64,000 bases of DNA from Herbaspirillum hiltneri N3. GTDB taxonomy: Bacteria; Pseudomonadota; Gammaproteobacteria; Burkholderiales; Burkholderiaceae_D. The notes beneath the pieces are model-generated. The model did not search any database. It had not been told where the DNA came from and saw only the letters and a list, made by a program, of their open reading frames with translations. This document shows positions 32,451 through 40,858 of the stretch, one piece after another. Position 1 is the first letter of the stretch; the number at the start of each line of letters is the position of its first letter. Location of the stretch: NCBI RefSeq assembly GCF_001267925.1, contig NZ_CP011409.1:1116001-1180000 (forward strand), in the 5' to 3' direction. The position numbers and the translations under genes are program-made.

Positions 32451-33962
32451 ATGCCATCGTCCCGTCTTTTCGCCACCCTGAATTTTGACCTGTCCGCCTA
32501 CACCGGCAGCGATCTGACTATCCGGTCGCCGCGCGACGGGCAACTGCTCGCCACGCTCAAGGCGCACACCACCGCGCAAGCCGAAACCGCACTGGCCGAT
32601 GCGCAGACCGCGTTCCTCGCCTGGCGCGAAGTGCCGGCGCCGGTGCGCGGAGAACTGGTGCGCCTGCTCGGAGAAGTGCTGCGCGAACATCGCCAGGCGC
32701 TGGGTGAACTGGTGACGCAGGAAGCCGGCAAGATCCTCTCCGAAGGTCTCGGCGAAGTTCAGGAAATGATCGACATCTGCGACTTTGCCGTCGGCCTGTC
32801 GCGCCAGCTGCACGGCCTGACCATCGCCTCCGAACGTCCCGGCCACCGCATGATGGAAACCTGGCATCCGCTGGGCGTATGCGGCGTCATCACCGCCTTC
32901 AACTTCCCGGTCGCGGTCTGGGCATGGAACGCCGCACTGGCGCTGATCTGCGGTAATTCAGTGGTGTGGAAGCCGTCGGAAAAAACCCCGGTCGTGGCAC
33001 TCGCCGTGCAGGCGCTGTTCGCCAAGGCGGTCGAGCGCTTTTCGGCGCAGCGTCCAAACGTGGTGCCGGCCAAGCTGTGCCAGATCCTGATCGGTCACGC
33101 CAACATCGGCGAAGTGATGTCGCGTTCGCCGCTGGTGCCGCTGGTGAGCGCCACCGGCAGCGTGCGCATGGGCCGCAAGGTCGCCACCGTAGTCGCCGAA
33201 CGCCTTGGCCGCAGCCTGCTCGAACTGGGCGGCAACAATGCCATGATCGTCGCACCTTCGGCCGACCTGAGCCTGGCGCTGCGCGCCATCACCTTCTCCG
33301 CCGTCGGCACCGCCGGCCAGCGCTGCACCAGCCTGCGCCGCCTGTTCGTCCACAGCAGCATCCATGACCAGGTGGTCGCCCAAATCAAGCGCATCTACGC
33401 CAGCGTCAAGGTCGGCGATCCGCTGGCGGCCGACACGCTGGTCGGCCCGCTGATCGACAAGGCCGCTTTCGACGCCATGCAAAGCGCCCTGCAGCAAGCG
33501 CGCGGACAAGGCGGTGAAGTCACCGGCGGCGAACGCGTCGACGTACTCGGCGACGGCGTGTATGTCCGGCCGGCGCTGGTCTGCATGCCCGGCCAGACGG
33601 CCATCATGCATCACGAAACCTTTGCGCCGATCCTGTATGTCGTGAAGTACGACGACCTGGCCGACGCCATCGCGCTCAACAACGCCGTGCCGCAAGGCTT
33701 GTCGTCGGCGATCTTCACCAACGACGTACGCGAAGCGGAAACCTTCGTCTCCGCCGTCGGCAGCGACTGCGGCCTGGCCAACGTCAACATCGGCACCAGC
33801 GGCGCTGAAATCGGCGGCGCCTTCGGCGGTGAAAAGGAAACCGGCGGCGGCCGCGAATCCGGCTCCGATGCCTGGAAGAACTACATGCGGCGCGCCACCA
33901 ACACGATCAACTACAGCAAGACCTTGCCGCTGGCGCAAGGAGTGAAGTTCGACATCGACTGA
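32451..33962 (+). CDS. aldehyde dehydrogenase, antiquitin/AmaB type (aminoadipate semialdehyde or piperideine-carboxylate dehydrogenase)
   Basis: NAD-dependent aldehyde dehydrogenase of 503 residues. Landmarks: AFNFPVAVWAWNAALALICGNSVVWKPSEKTP (cofactor binding), general base Glu in LELGGNNAMIV, catalytic Cys in GTAGQRCTSLRR, and the terminal EIGGAFGGEKETGGGRESGSDAWKNYMRR. The last block and the GQRCTSLRR spelling are characteristic of the ALDH7/antiquitin group, which oxidises alpha-aminoadipate semialdehyde in lysine/pipecolate breakdown. The ATG at 32451 has AAAGGAA upstream. It is followed by a polyamine-type ABC importer, so uptake and oxidation of an amine or amino acid is a reasonable inference. 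Confidence 0.88.
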   Translation: MPSSRLFATLNFDLSAYTGSDLTIRSPRDGQLLATLKAHTTAQAETALADAQTAFLAWREVPAPVRGELVRLLGEVLREHRQALGELVTQEAGKILSEGLGEVQEMIDICDFAVGLSRQLHGLTIASERPGHRMMETWHPLGVCGVITAFNFPVAVWAWNAALALICGNSVVWKPSEKTPVVALAVQALFAKAVERFSAQRPNVVPAKLCQILIGHANIGEVMSRSPLVPLVSATGSVRMGRKVATVVAERLGRSLLELGGNNAMIVAPSADLSLALRAITFSAVGTAGQRCTSLRRLFVHSSIHDQVVAQIKRIYASVKVGDPLAADTLVGPLIDKAAFDAMQSALQQARGQGGEVTGGERVDVLGDGVYVRPALVCMPGQTAIMHHETFAPILYVVKYDDLADAIALNNAVPQGLSSAIFTNDVREAETFVSAVGSDCGLANVNIGTSGAEIGGAFGGEKETGGGRESGSDAWKNYMRRATNTINYSKTLPLAQGVKFDID

Positions 33963-34044
33963 ACACCCGCCTGACCGTCATCGCGCCAAATAAAAGAAAA
34001 AAGCAGAACAAGCAGTTAGCCATATAGCCACCGGAGATGCATCG

Positions 34045-35133
34045 ATGTCGTTCCTCAAGTTGGAAAACCTGTCCAAGCGCTACGGCGATTTCACCGCCGT
34101 GGAGAACCTTGACCTGACCGTCGAGAAAGGCGAGTTCGTCTCGCTGCTCGGCCCTTCCGGTTGCGGCAAGACCACTACGTTGCAAATGATCGCCGGCTTC
34201 GTCGAAGCCAGCGCCGGACGCATCCTCCTCAATGGCCGCGACATCACCGACGAGAAGCCGAACCGGCGCGGCCTGGGCATCGTGTTCCAGAGCTATGCGC
34301 TGTTCCCGCACATGACGGTCGCCGACAACGTCAAGTTCGGGCTGGAGATGCGCAAGGTCGGCGCGGCGGAAAGCGCCGAGCGCGTCAAGCAGGCATTGGC
34401 GCTGGTGCATCTGGACAAATTCGGCCATCGCTATCCGCGTGAATTGTCCGGCGGCCAGCGTCAGCGCGTGGCGCTGGCGCGCGCCCTCGTGATCCAGCCG
34501 CCGATCCTGCTGCTGGATGAACCGATGTCCAATCTCGACGCCAAGCTGCGCGAAGAAATGCAGATTGAATTGCGCGAGATCCAGCGCAAGGTCGGCACCA
34601 CCACCATCATGGTCACGCACGACCAGTCCGAAGCGCTGTCCATGAGCGACCGCGTGGTGGTGATGGAAGCCGGCCATGCGGTGCAGGTCGGCAAACCGCT
34701 GGAAACCTACGAAAACCCGGTCAATGCCTTCGTCTCGCAATTCGTCGGCAAGGCCAATCTGCTGCCGGGCACGGTCGAGTGGGTCAGGGACGGCAGCGCC
34801 GGCGTGCGCGTCGGCAATCATGTGCTGGAAGTGCAAGGCACCGCACTGACGGTCGGCGAACGCACCACGCTGTGCATCCGCCCCGAGAAAATCGAATGCT
34901 GTACCGAAGCCGAAGAACAACTGGGCGGCGTGGTGGCGTCCAGCTTCTTCCTCGGCAATCAATGGCTGTACCGCTTCGAGACCGATTGCGGCGATATCCT
35001 GGTGATCCTGAAGAACAACGGCCAGACCTCCTGCCAGCCGGGCCAGCGCGTGTCGCTGCGATGGCCGACATCGGCCATGCGTGCGGTCGAATCTGCGGCA
35101 GACGCTGCAAGCATGCGGAGCGCGCATGTCTGA
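34045..35133 (+). CDS. ABC transporter ATPase, spermidine/putrescine (PotA) type
   Basis: ATP-binding subunit of 362 residues. Walker A GPSGCGKTT at about 37-45, Q-loop FQSYALFPHM, signature LSGGQRQRVALARAL, Walker B ILLLDEPMSNLD, and H-loop THDQ are all present. A C-terminal TOBE domain follows from about 280. The family imports polyamines, opines or other small cations. The two following permease genes overlap or nearly abut it, forming a clear operon. A periplasmic binding protein gene is missing from the visible set. Confidence 0.93.
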   Translation: MSFLKLENLSKRYGDFTAVENLDLTVEKGEFVSLLGPSGCGKTTTLQMIAGFVEASAGRILLNGRDITDEKPNRRGLGIVFQSYALFPHMTVADNVKFGLEMRKVGAAESAERVKQALALVHLDKFGHRYPRELSGGQRQRVALARALVIQPPILLLDEPMSNLDAKLREEMQIELREIQRKVGTTTIMVTHDQSEALSMSDRVVVMEAGHAVQVGKPLETYENPVNAFVSQFVGKANLLPGTVEWVRDGSAGVRVGNHVLEVQGTALTVGERTTLCIRPEKIECCTEAEEQLGGVVASSFFLGNQWLYRFETDCGDILVILKNNGQTSCQPGQRVSLRWPTSAMRAVESAADAASMRSAHV

Positions 35134-36001
35134 GCGCGCCTCGTCCAATCTCAAGCCGAAGCGGTCGCTGCCTTACCTCCTGACGGCGCCGGCCACGCTG
35201 CTGTTCGTCACGATGGTGCTGGTGCCGCTTCTGCTGACCGCCTTGCTTGCGCTCAACAGCTACGACGATAGCGTCGGCATCAAATCTACCTACGACCTGC
35301 ACAATTACCTGGCGATCTTCGGCGACGACTATTACCTGCGCATTTTCTGGCGCACCTTCTGGATCGCCGGACTAACCACGCTGATCTGCATCGTCGTGGG
35401 CGCGCCGGAAGCCTACGTGCTCAGCCGTATGGGCCGCAAATGGCGGGCCTTCTTCCTGATCGTGATCCTGGCGCCGCTGCTGGTGTCGGTGGTGGTGCGC
35501 GCGTTCGGCTGGAGCATGCTGCTCAGCGCCGACGGCCTCATCAACCATGCCCTGCAAGCGCTGGGCATGGCGCCGGTGAAGATGCTCTACACCTCCGGCG
35601 CGATCGTGGTGGCGCTGGTGCACGTGATGCTGCCGTTCATGGTCATTCCGGTATGGACCGCCTTGCAGCGGCTGGATCCGACCGTGGAACACGCGGCCTT
35701 GTCGCTCAACGCCTCGCAGGCCACCGTGCTGCGCCGCATCCTGCTGCCGCAGGTTGCCCCGGGCGTGCTCTCGGGAAGCCTGATCGTGTTCGGCCTGAGC
35801 GCCAGCGCGTTCGCGATTCCCGGACTCTTGGGCGGACGCCGCCTGAAGATGGTCGCCACCACCGTGTACGACGAATTCCTCGGCTCGCTCAACTGGCCGC
35901 TGGGCGCATCGATCGCCATCGTGCTGCTGGTCGCCAATCTGATCATCATGATGACTTACAACCGGATCCTGGAACGCCGGTATTCCAAGACCCTGGGCTG
36001 A
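35126..36001 (+). CDS. ABC transporter permease, PotB type
   Basis: Inner-membrane subunit of 291 residues with six predicted helices. The first is LLFVTMVLVPLLLTALLALNSY. The EAA loop contacting the ATPase is HAALSLNASQATVLRRILLPQVAPGVLSG. The start at ATG 35126 overlaps the ATPase stop by 8 bp, in keeping with translational coupling, and was preferred to the ATG 15 codons upstream within the ATPase gene. It forms a heterodimer with the permease at 36017. Confidence 0.92.
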   Translation: MSERASSNLKPKRSLPYLLTAPATLLFVTMVLVPLLLTALLALNSYDDSVGIKSTYDLHNYLAIFGDDYYLRIFWRTFWIAGLTTLICIVVGAPEAYVLSRMGRKWRAFFLIVILAPLLVSVVVRAFGWSMLLSADGLINHALQALGMAPVKMLYTSGAIVVALVHVMLPFMVIPVWTALQRLDPTVEHAALSLNASQATVLRRILLPQVAPGVLSGSLIVFGLSASAFAIPGLLGGRRLKMVATTVYDEFLGSLNWPLGASIAIVLLVANLIIMMTYNRILERRYSKTLG

Positions 36002-36016
36002 CGGAGACACAAGAAC

Positions 36017-36814
36017 ATGCGACGCAACGGTCCGATTGCCCTACTCTTTCACACGCTGGTGGTGAGCTTCGTGCTGGCGCCCTTGGTGCTGGTATGCCTG
36101 GTCGCCTTCACGGCGCAAGACACCTTGTCATTGCCCTTCGCCGGCGCGTCCCTGCGCTGGTTCAAGGCGGTGTTCGATCACCCCGACTTTTTGCAATCCT
36201 TCTACAACAGCCTGCAACTGGCGCTGCTCTCGGCCACGCTGTCGGTCTGCATCGCCTTACCGGCCGGGCTGGCGCTGGGCCGTTATCGTTTTCCCGGCCG
36301 CGATGCGCTCAACGGCCTGTTCCTGTCGCCGCTGATCATTCCTTCGCTGGTGCTGGGCGTGGCTTTCATGCGCATGTTTTCGGTGATGGGCATCAGCGGT
36401 TCGTTCTTCTGGCTGGTCATTGCCCATACCGTCGTCATCACGCCTTACGTGCTGCGCATGGTGCTGGCTGCAGTGATGGGCATCGACCGCAGCAGCGAAC
36501 AGGCGGCGCAGTCGCTCGGGGCGGGGCCGTGGACGGTGTTCCGTCGCATCACGCTGCCGGCGATTCTGCCGGGCCTGAGCGGCGGTTGGATGCTGGCCTT
36601 CATCAACAGCTTCGATGAACTGACGATGTCGATTTTCGTCACCACGCCGGCGACCGTGACGCTGCCGGTCCGCATGTACATGTACGCCACCGAATCGATC
36701 GATCCGATGATGGCGTCGGTGTCGGCGCTGATGATCCTGATCACCGGCGGCGCGATGCTGATTCTTGATCGCCTGTACGGCCTCGACCGCATCCTCATCG
36801 GAGAACGCGTATGA
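36017..36814 (+). CDS. ABC transporter permease, PotC type
   Basis: Second permease of 265 residues with six helices. The EAA loop is QAAQSLGAGPWTVFRRITLPAILPGLSGG, and the segment FINSFDELTMSIFVTTPATVTLPVRMYMY is characteristic of PotC/YdcV proteins of polyamine-type importers. It begins 15 bp after the first permease and its stop overlaps the next gene by 4 bp. Confidence 0.92.
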   Translation: MRRNGPIALLFHTLVVSFVLAPLVLVCLVAFTAQDTLSLPFAGASLRWFKAVFDHPDFLQSFYNSLQLALLSATLSVCIALPAGLALGRYRFPGRDALNGLFLSPLIIPSLVLGVAFMRMFSVMGISGSFFWLVIAHTVVITPYVLRMVLAAVMGIDRSSEQAAQSLGAGPWTVFRRITLPAILPGLSGGWMLAFINSFDELTMSIFVTTPATVTLPVRMYMYATESIDPMMASVSALMILITGGAMLILDRLYGLDRILIGERV

Positions 36815-37125
36815 GCCTGCTCAAGCGCGTGGCCGGGCAGGAGCGCGCAAGCGTCTCGTTCCGACTCGACGGCAAGACGCTCTACGCGCGCGCCGGCGAC
36901 AGCGTGCTGACGGCGGTGCTGACCCAGGCCGATCAGTTGCGCCGCACCGAATTCAGCGGCGCGCCGCGCGCAGGATTTTGCCTGATCGGTTGCTGCCAGG
37001 ATTGCTGGATGCGCAGCGAAGACGGCCAGTCCGTGCGCGCCTGCACCACCGAGATCGCCGAAGGCATGCGCTTGCTCAGCGGCACGGTTGCGGTTGCAGG
37101 AGACTCCTCAGGAGACGCAGCATGA
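36811..37125 (+). CDS. (2Fe-2S)-binding small subunit of an HcnA/opine-oxidase type dehydrogenase
   Basis: Small protein of 104 residues related to the N-terminal 2Fe-2S domain of sarcosine oxidase alpha, hydrogen cyanide synthase HcnA and opine/hydroxyproline oxidases. It contains ISC-type ligands in GFCLIGCCQDCWM (Cys57, 61, 62, 65) and Cys78 in RACTT. ATG overlaps the permease stop (ATGA). The next gene starts 4 bp inside its stop and is an FAD-dependent partner that is cut short. Together they would oxidise an imported amine or amino acid, passing electrons to the respiratory chain; the substrate is not known. Confidence 0.87.
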   Translation: MSLLKRVAGQERASVSFRLDGKTLYARAGDSVLTAVLTQADQLRRTEFSGAPRAGFCLIGCCQDCWMRSEDGQSVRACTTEIAEGMRLLSGTVAVAGDSSGDAA

Positions 37126-37206
37126 GCGCCGCCCCGACATCCCCGAACATTGTCATCATCGGCGCCGGACCGGCTGGGGTGCGCGCAGCGCAGACGCTGG
37201 TGGAAG
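37122..37206 (+). pseudogene. FAD-dependent oxidoreductase, N-terminal remnant
   Basis: The ATG at 37122 overlaps the 2Fe-2S gene stop and opens [20 protein letters not shown], the FAD Rossmann motif of HcnB/SoxA-type amine oxidoreductases. After about 28 codons (ending LVEA) similarity stops and the sequence becomes the 3' half of a pyruvate kinase gene in a different frame. The frame remains open to 37796 but encodes Arg/His-rich nonsense. The partner of the 2Fe-2S subunit is therefore lost. Confidence 0.85.
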
Positions 37207-37827
37207 CACGGCCGCCCCATCGTCATCGCCACCCAGATGCTGGAATCCATGATCACCAGCCCGGTGCCGACCCGCGCCGAAGTCTCCGACGTCGCCAGCG
37301 CCATCTACGACGGATCCGACGCCGTCATGCTGTCGGCCGAATCCGCCAACGGCAGCTACCCGCTGCAAGCCGTCGCCATGATGGACCGCGTCATCGGCGA
37401 AGTCGAACGCGACCCGCTTTACCGCAACATGATCGACGCCCAGCAGGAAACGCCGCAGTCCAACAGTTCCGACGCCATCTGTTCAGCGCTGCGCGACGTC
37501 ACGCGCATCGTCGGTGCCGCCGCCACCGTGACCTACACCAGCTCCGGCCACACCAGCCTGCGCGCTGCCCGAGAACGCCCGATGGCGCCGATCCTGAGCA
37601 TTACACCGAAGATCGCGACGGCACGAAAGCTGGCATTGGTGTGGGGCGTGCATTCAACGATCAGCGACCAGATCCACAACGAAAGCGAGATGGTCAGCGC
37701 GGCATGCCAAACGGCATTGAGGGAAGGGTTTGCGAAGAAGGGCGATCAGATCGCCATCACCGCCGGCATGCCGTTCGGGCAGCCGGGGAGTACTAATTTG
37801 TTGCGGTTGGCGGAGGTGTGGGGGTGA
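37204..37827 (+). pseudogene. pyruvate kinase, C-terminal remnant
   Basis: From about 37204 the frame reads [20 protein letters not shown], then [36 protein letters not shown], and through the C domain to [27 protein letters not shown] and stop. This is 207 of the usual 470-480 residues of pyruvate kinase. The front half, with the Arg/Lys/Glu catalytic and metal-binding residues of the TIM barrel including the RGDLG motif, is absent. It cannot be active. Whether a second intact copy exists elsewhere cannot be seen here. Confidence 0.88.
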
Positions 37828-37842
37828 AGAGAGGTTTGTAGG

Positions 37843-38727
37843 TCAGAGATTTGCTTGTTTGAGACGAGGTATGTGGTCAAAAACTTCAATAATTTCATAA
37901 CGGACATTTACGAAAATTCCAGAGTCTGGATTTTTTTCTTGAACTATTTGTAAAGCAACCTCCAACGCATCTCCAGGAGCAATTGTGATTTCATGAGCAA
38001 AGAAGCGGTTGAAGAAATTATTATCAGAAATGGGGGCTGCTATCTTGACGCCCCTCCAGAAGAACTCCCAGCGTCTCTTTCCTCGTTCGAGAACTGCCCT
38101 TGAAATTTCAACTTGAGTAATTTCGACAATTTCTCTGACATTTTCATCGATAACTTGATCGCTCTGGAATAGTGAGAATTTTTCCCGAGGGATAATAATT
38201 GGAGGAACGTTAGGCTTGTCTTCACTTAGAGATAAACCTGTCACATTGGGATCTTCAGTCGCTGCATTAAAAACTTTTCCTATTGCATTTTTAAAACGTT
38301 GAGAGTTCGCAACTTGACGTTTTGCTTCATATACATCTCGAGGAACGATGATCTTATCGTTCCCAATCTCAATTACTACTAAGTCTTCAGAGACTATAAC
38401 TTTTGGCGGTTCATCGGCTTTAATCAGTTTTTCGTAAATATGGGTGGACACAATTCCCCATAAAACCGCCTGCACGGCTTGATGTGAAAATAAATTTCTA
38501 GCTTGAGTAAAAACAGTCTTTACGGTTGCCTTAAAACTGCCCTTTGACAATGCCTCAACAACGACCTCAACACGATAACCCGGGTTGATGGAGGAGTTGG
38601 CTTCTCTTATAGCATCGGTCAAGCCAACTAACGCACTTGCAAGTGCATAGGCATTAATTTCTTGCCTGGGGGTTTCGAATAAAAGCACGAAACGATCAAC
38701 TTCACGATTAACTTCGTAGACGGTCAT
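37843..38727 (-). CDS. hypothetical protein in an AT-rich patch
   Basis: 294-residue protein that I do not recognise. The N-terminal 80 residues look alpha/beta (LFETPRQEINAYALASALVGLTDAIREANSSINPGYRVEVVVEALSKGSFKATVKTVF is the pattern of this part). A moderately hydrophobic stretch follows at about 82-100 (AVQAVLWGIVSTHIYEKL), then a charged linker and a C-terminal beta-rich part ending FVNVRYEIIEVFDHIPRLKQ. There is no signal peptide and no cysteine. The base composition is far from its neighbours: a count over 38281-38340 gives 21 G/C in 60, against well above half in flanking genes. This suggests horizontal acquisition. GAGAGGAAT precedes the start. Lone genes of this type are often phage- or defence-related, but nothing here proves it. 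Confidence 0.75.
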   Translation of the reverse strand: MTVYEVNREVDRFVLLFETPRQEINAYALASALVGLTDAIREANSSINPGYRVEVVVEALSKGSFKATVKTVFTQARNLFSHQAVQAVLWGIVSTHIYEKLIKADEPPKVIVSEDLVVIEIGNDKIIVPRDVYEAKRQVANSQRFKNAIGKVFNAATEDPNVTGLSLSEDKPNVPPIIIPREKFSLFQSDQVIDENVREIVEITQVEISRAVLERGKRRWEFFWRGVKIAAPISDNNFFNRFFAHEITIAPGDALEVALQIVQEKNPDSGIFVNVRYEIIEVFDHIPRLKQANL

Positions 38728-38868
38728 TGAGCATTCCTCTCTTTAGAATTTGTAATTCTTAGTTTTCGCCCGACATAAAATTTTTGGTGCGCGATGCGAA
38801 ACCGGCGCAGTGAGATTCGTGATTGATCTCGCTACGCCGGTTGTGATTGACATCAATGCGACAGCCTG

Positions 38869-39393
38869 CTACTTCTCAAAAAAACCCAGCTTGGCCGAAC
38901 CCTTGATTTCAACCTTTTCCCCAACGACCGCCTTGCTCACTTCTTCTTCAATCCAGACGGCCGAGTAAGACTCATCAAGAGCGCCGCGCACGACGTAGAC
39001 CTTGTTCGGCTCAGGCGTGAAGACGATATCTCCGGTCACCTGATACACCGTACCGGCCATGGCGAGAATCGGCGCAGCGTAGATGGTGCGGGCAGAGACA
39101 GATACCTTCGTTTCTCTAGCCGGAATTTTTCGCTCTGCTTCCACGACGGTCATCATCATGCCGCGACCTTCATTCTGTCTACGGGTCTTGAAACGCATGT
39201 TGTCGATGTTGTTGCCGTCCACGGCGAGCGCGTAGTACATGTCGGCCTTGCTGGTGCTCATGACGTTGGCAGAATCCTTCAATACCGCAGTCGGACCTGA
39301 GTAGCCATCCGGAATCGCGGTTTTGAACGGCGCACAGGCCGTCAACACGACGACGCCGCTCAACAGTACAAGATGGGAAAGCAGTCTCTTCAT
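38869..39393 (-). CDS. hypothetical lipoprotein
   Basis: 174 residues. The N-terminus MKRLLSHLVLLSGVVVLTAC is a lipoprotein signal with lipidation Cys20. The mature part is mostly beta by appearance (TKVSVSARTIYAAPILAMAGTVYQVTGDIVF, then KVYVVRGALDESYSAVWIEEEV). I do not recognise a named family. Start at ATG 39393 with GGAG ten bases upstream; the longer frame to 39663 would read antisense-like sequence from the next gene. It sits on the same strand 84 bp after a second small lipoprotein gene, probably as an operon. Confidence 0.8.
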   Translation of the reverse strand: MKRLLSHLVLLSGVVVLTACAPFKTAIPDGYSGPTAVLKDSANVMSTSKADMYYALAVDGNNIDNMRFKTRRQNEGRGMMMTVVEAERKIPARETKVSVSARTIYAAPILAMAGTVYQVTGDIVFTPEPNKVYVVRGALDESYSAVWIEEEVSKAVVGEKVEIKGSAKLGFFEK

Positions 39394-39476
39394 TTCAATA
39401 TCTCCAATGTTCACTGACGAAGTGGCGGACGCGTCGCGCCCGATGGTCGACGTACTGACCATCGGCTTCAGCTGGC

Positions 39477-40007
39477 TCAGTTTGCCAATTTTTTGAATTG
39501 CGGATTCTTGATGACCTCGCGAATCAACTGCTGGACGGCAGGGCCGAAGGCTTGGGCGACTTCTTGGCAAGCCTTGTCGGCAACGAAGCTGCCCGAGAAA
39601 TTCATCGTCGACTTGGTGGTGAAACTGTTCTTGCCATTCGACAGTGTCAGCGTAAACAACCACTTGCCATCAGTCATGCCGGAGCTGAAGTCCACTTCTT
39701 CCAGTTTTCCGGACAGTTTGAGAGTGGATGCCGGGTCATAGGCACCCGCAAGCTTCAACTCGTCGATGAGTGCTTTTTCGATGTATGTCTCGAAGCTCGG
39801 GACCACTCTCACAGGACCGGCGGCGCGGCAGGTGATCGATGCAAGTCCGGGTTTTGACGATTGGAATTTTTCGACAGCAACAGGCTTGATGCCTGCTGAT
39901 TTGATTGCATCCACGTTTTGCACCGAGGCGCCGTAAGGGGATGCGTTGTATGCGCATCCTGTGAGCAGTGTGGTGGCGACGATCAGGGACAGTGACACTA
40001 ATTTCAT
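39477..40007 (-). CDS. hypothetical lipoprotein
   Basis: 176 residues with signal and lipobox LLTGC (Cys18). The mature domain contains SSKPGLASITCRAAGPVRVVPSFETYIEKALIDELKLAGAYDP and LSGKLEEVDFSSGMTDGKWLFTLTLSNGKNSFTTKSTMNFSGSFVADKACQEVAQAF, an alternation that resembles small outer-membrane lipoproteins assembling into an alpha/beta sandwich. Two further cysteines (about 60 and 147) could form a disulfide. Function not recognised. It is upstream of the lipoprotein at 38869, same strand. Confidence 0.82.
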   Translation of the reverse strand: MKLVSLSLIVATTLLTGCAYNASPYGASVQNVDAIKSAGIKPVAVEKFQSSKPGLASITCRAAGPVRVVPSFETYIEKALIDELKLAGAYDPASTLKLSGKLEEVDFSSGMTDGKWLFTLTLSNGKNSFTTKSTMNFSGSFVADKACQEVAQAFGPAVQQLIREVIKNPQFKKLAN

Positions 40008-40358
40008 GTGAAGCTTTCTGGTGGTGGGAAGACTTTTGATCGCGAGTCCGGGCTATTCTGCAGCGGGATAGGAGAGGAGAAAATCCGAAGTCGCAGCAGG
40101 CAGCGAACAAGGGCGAAGACGCCGATGGCTAGAGGAAGAAAGTGAATGCGATTGGAAAATACCGGGAAGGATGTTGAAAAGACAGGGGGCAACATCAAGA
40201 CAATGTCATTTCCCTTTAATTTCCCCGAAGTAAGCATGTATGTTTTATTGGCAGCTTGCGAGCGAGTGTAGGTTACGTAACCAACCTGCTCATTTTTTAG
40301 TGAGAAGATAGTAAGTCAAAGTTGAAAAAAAGAATAGCCTCCCAACCGAAGGCGACGT
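40008..40358. other. intergenic region with a 12-bp palindrome
   Basis: 351 bp without a credible gene. GGTTACGTAACC at 40271-40282 is a perfect palindrome and could be an operator; the surrounding sequence is AT-rich. It serves as promoter area for the lipoprotein pair. Confidence 0.35.
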
Positions 40359-40733
40359 TTATGCGAGGAACTCATGTTCCGTCAAACAGGCTTCGCGTCG
40401 CTTCGCGCTCAGCCCCGATAATGCCTTCTCATATGCCCACAGCACCAGCTCCTTCAAATACTCCTCCGGCATCATCCGCACATCTACAATCGTTACCCAA
40501 TGAAAGCGCGCCATGTAACGCGCCGGCTTGATGCCGGGCATGCCGGTCAGTTCAAGGAAACGGTCAGGGCTGACGCGGAAGCTGAAGCGCCATTTCTCGG
40601 GATCGCTGGTTTTGAACCAGGCGAAGTTCTTTTCACCCACGGAGTAGACCAGGATATTGGAGGGCGGTAGGGCAAGGTGCGATGTCGCCCCCGGCAACGA
40701 TGCGCAGAATTTTTTTAGTTGTGTGACGTTCAT
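40359..40733 (-). CDS. MmcQ/YjbR family protein
   Basis: 124-residue protein of the MmcQ/YjbR (CyaY-like fold) family: LKKFCASLPGATSHLALPPSNILVYSVGEKNFAWFKT at the start, WRFSFRVSPDRFLELTGMPGIKPARYMARFHWVTI in the middle, and the terminal LKELVLWAYEKALSGLSAKRR. The family is often described as DNA-binding from its fold, but no clear role is established. It stands alone between the lipoprotein pair and an MCP gene, with a terminator on its upstream side. Confidence 0.88.
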   Translation of the reverse strand: MNVTQLKKFCASLPGATSHLALPPSNILVYSVGEKNFAWFKTSDPEKWRFSFRVSPDRFLELTGMPGIKPARYMARFHWVTIVDVRMMPEEYLKELVLWAYEKALSGLSAKRREACLTEHEFLA

Positions 40734-40788
40734 CGCAGCCGGATCCTTGGAGTGGGAGACCGGCGTATTGTAGTCATGGAATGGAAAA

Positions 40789-40825
40789 AGCGGCGCGTCA
40801 ATCTGATTGGCGCGCCGCTTTTTTT
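40789..40825. terminator. terminator downstream of the third chemoreceptor
   Basis: AGCGGCGCG at 40789-40797 pairs with CGCGCCGCT at 40811-40819; an A-tract precedes and a T-tract follows, so it can serve the minus-strand MCP gene. Confidence 0.8.
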
Positions 40826-40858
40826 ATTGTCTTCCGCTCACCGGGAGCGGCCGGTGCT

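Noticed and set aside
37122..37796. A 224-residue FAD protein with an unusual basic C-terminus
   Set aside because: After about 28 residues the frame runs through pyruvate kinase sequence in another frame.
40271..40282. GGTTACGTAACC as a defined operator
   Set aside because: A perfect but isolated palindrome with no second copy at a related gene; mentioned only in the intergenic entry.
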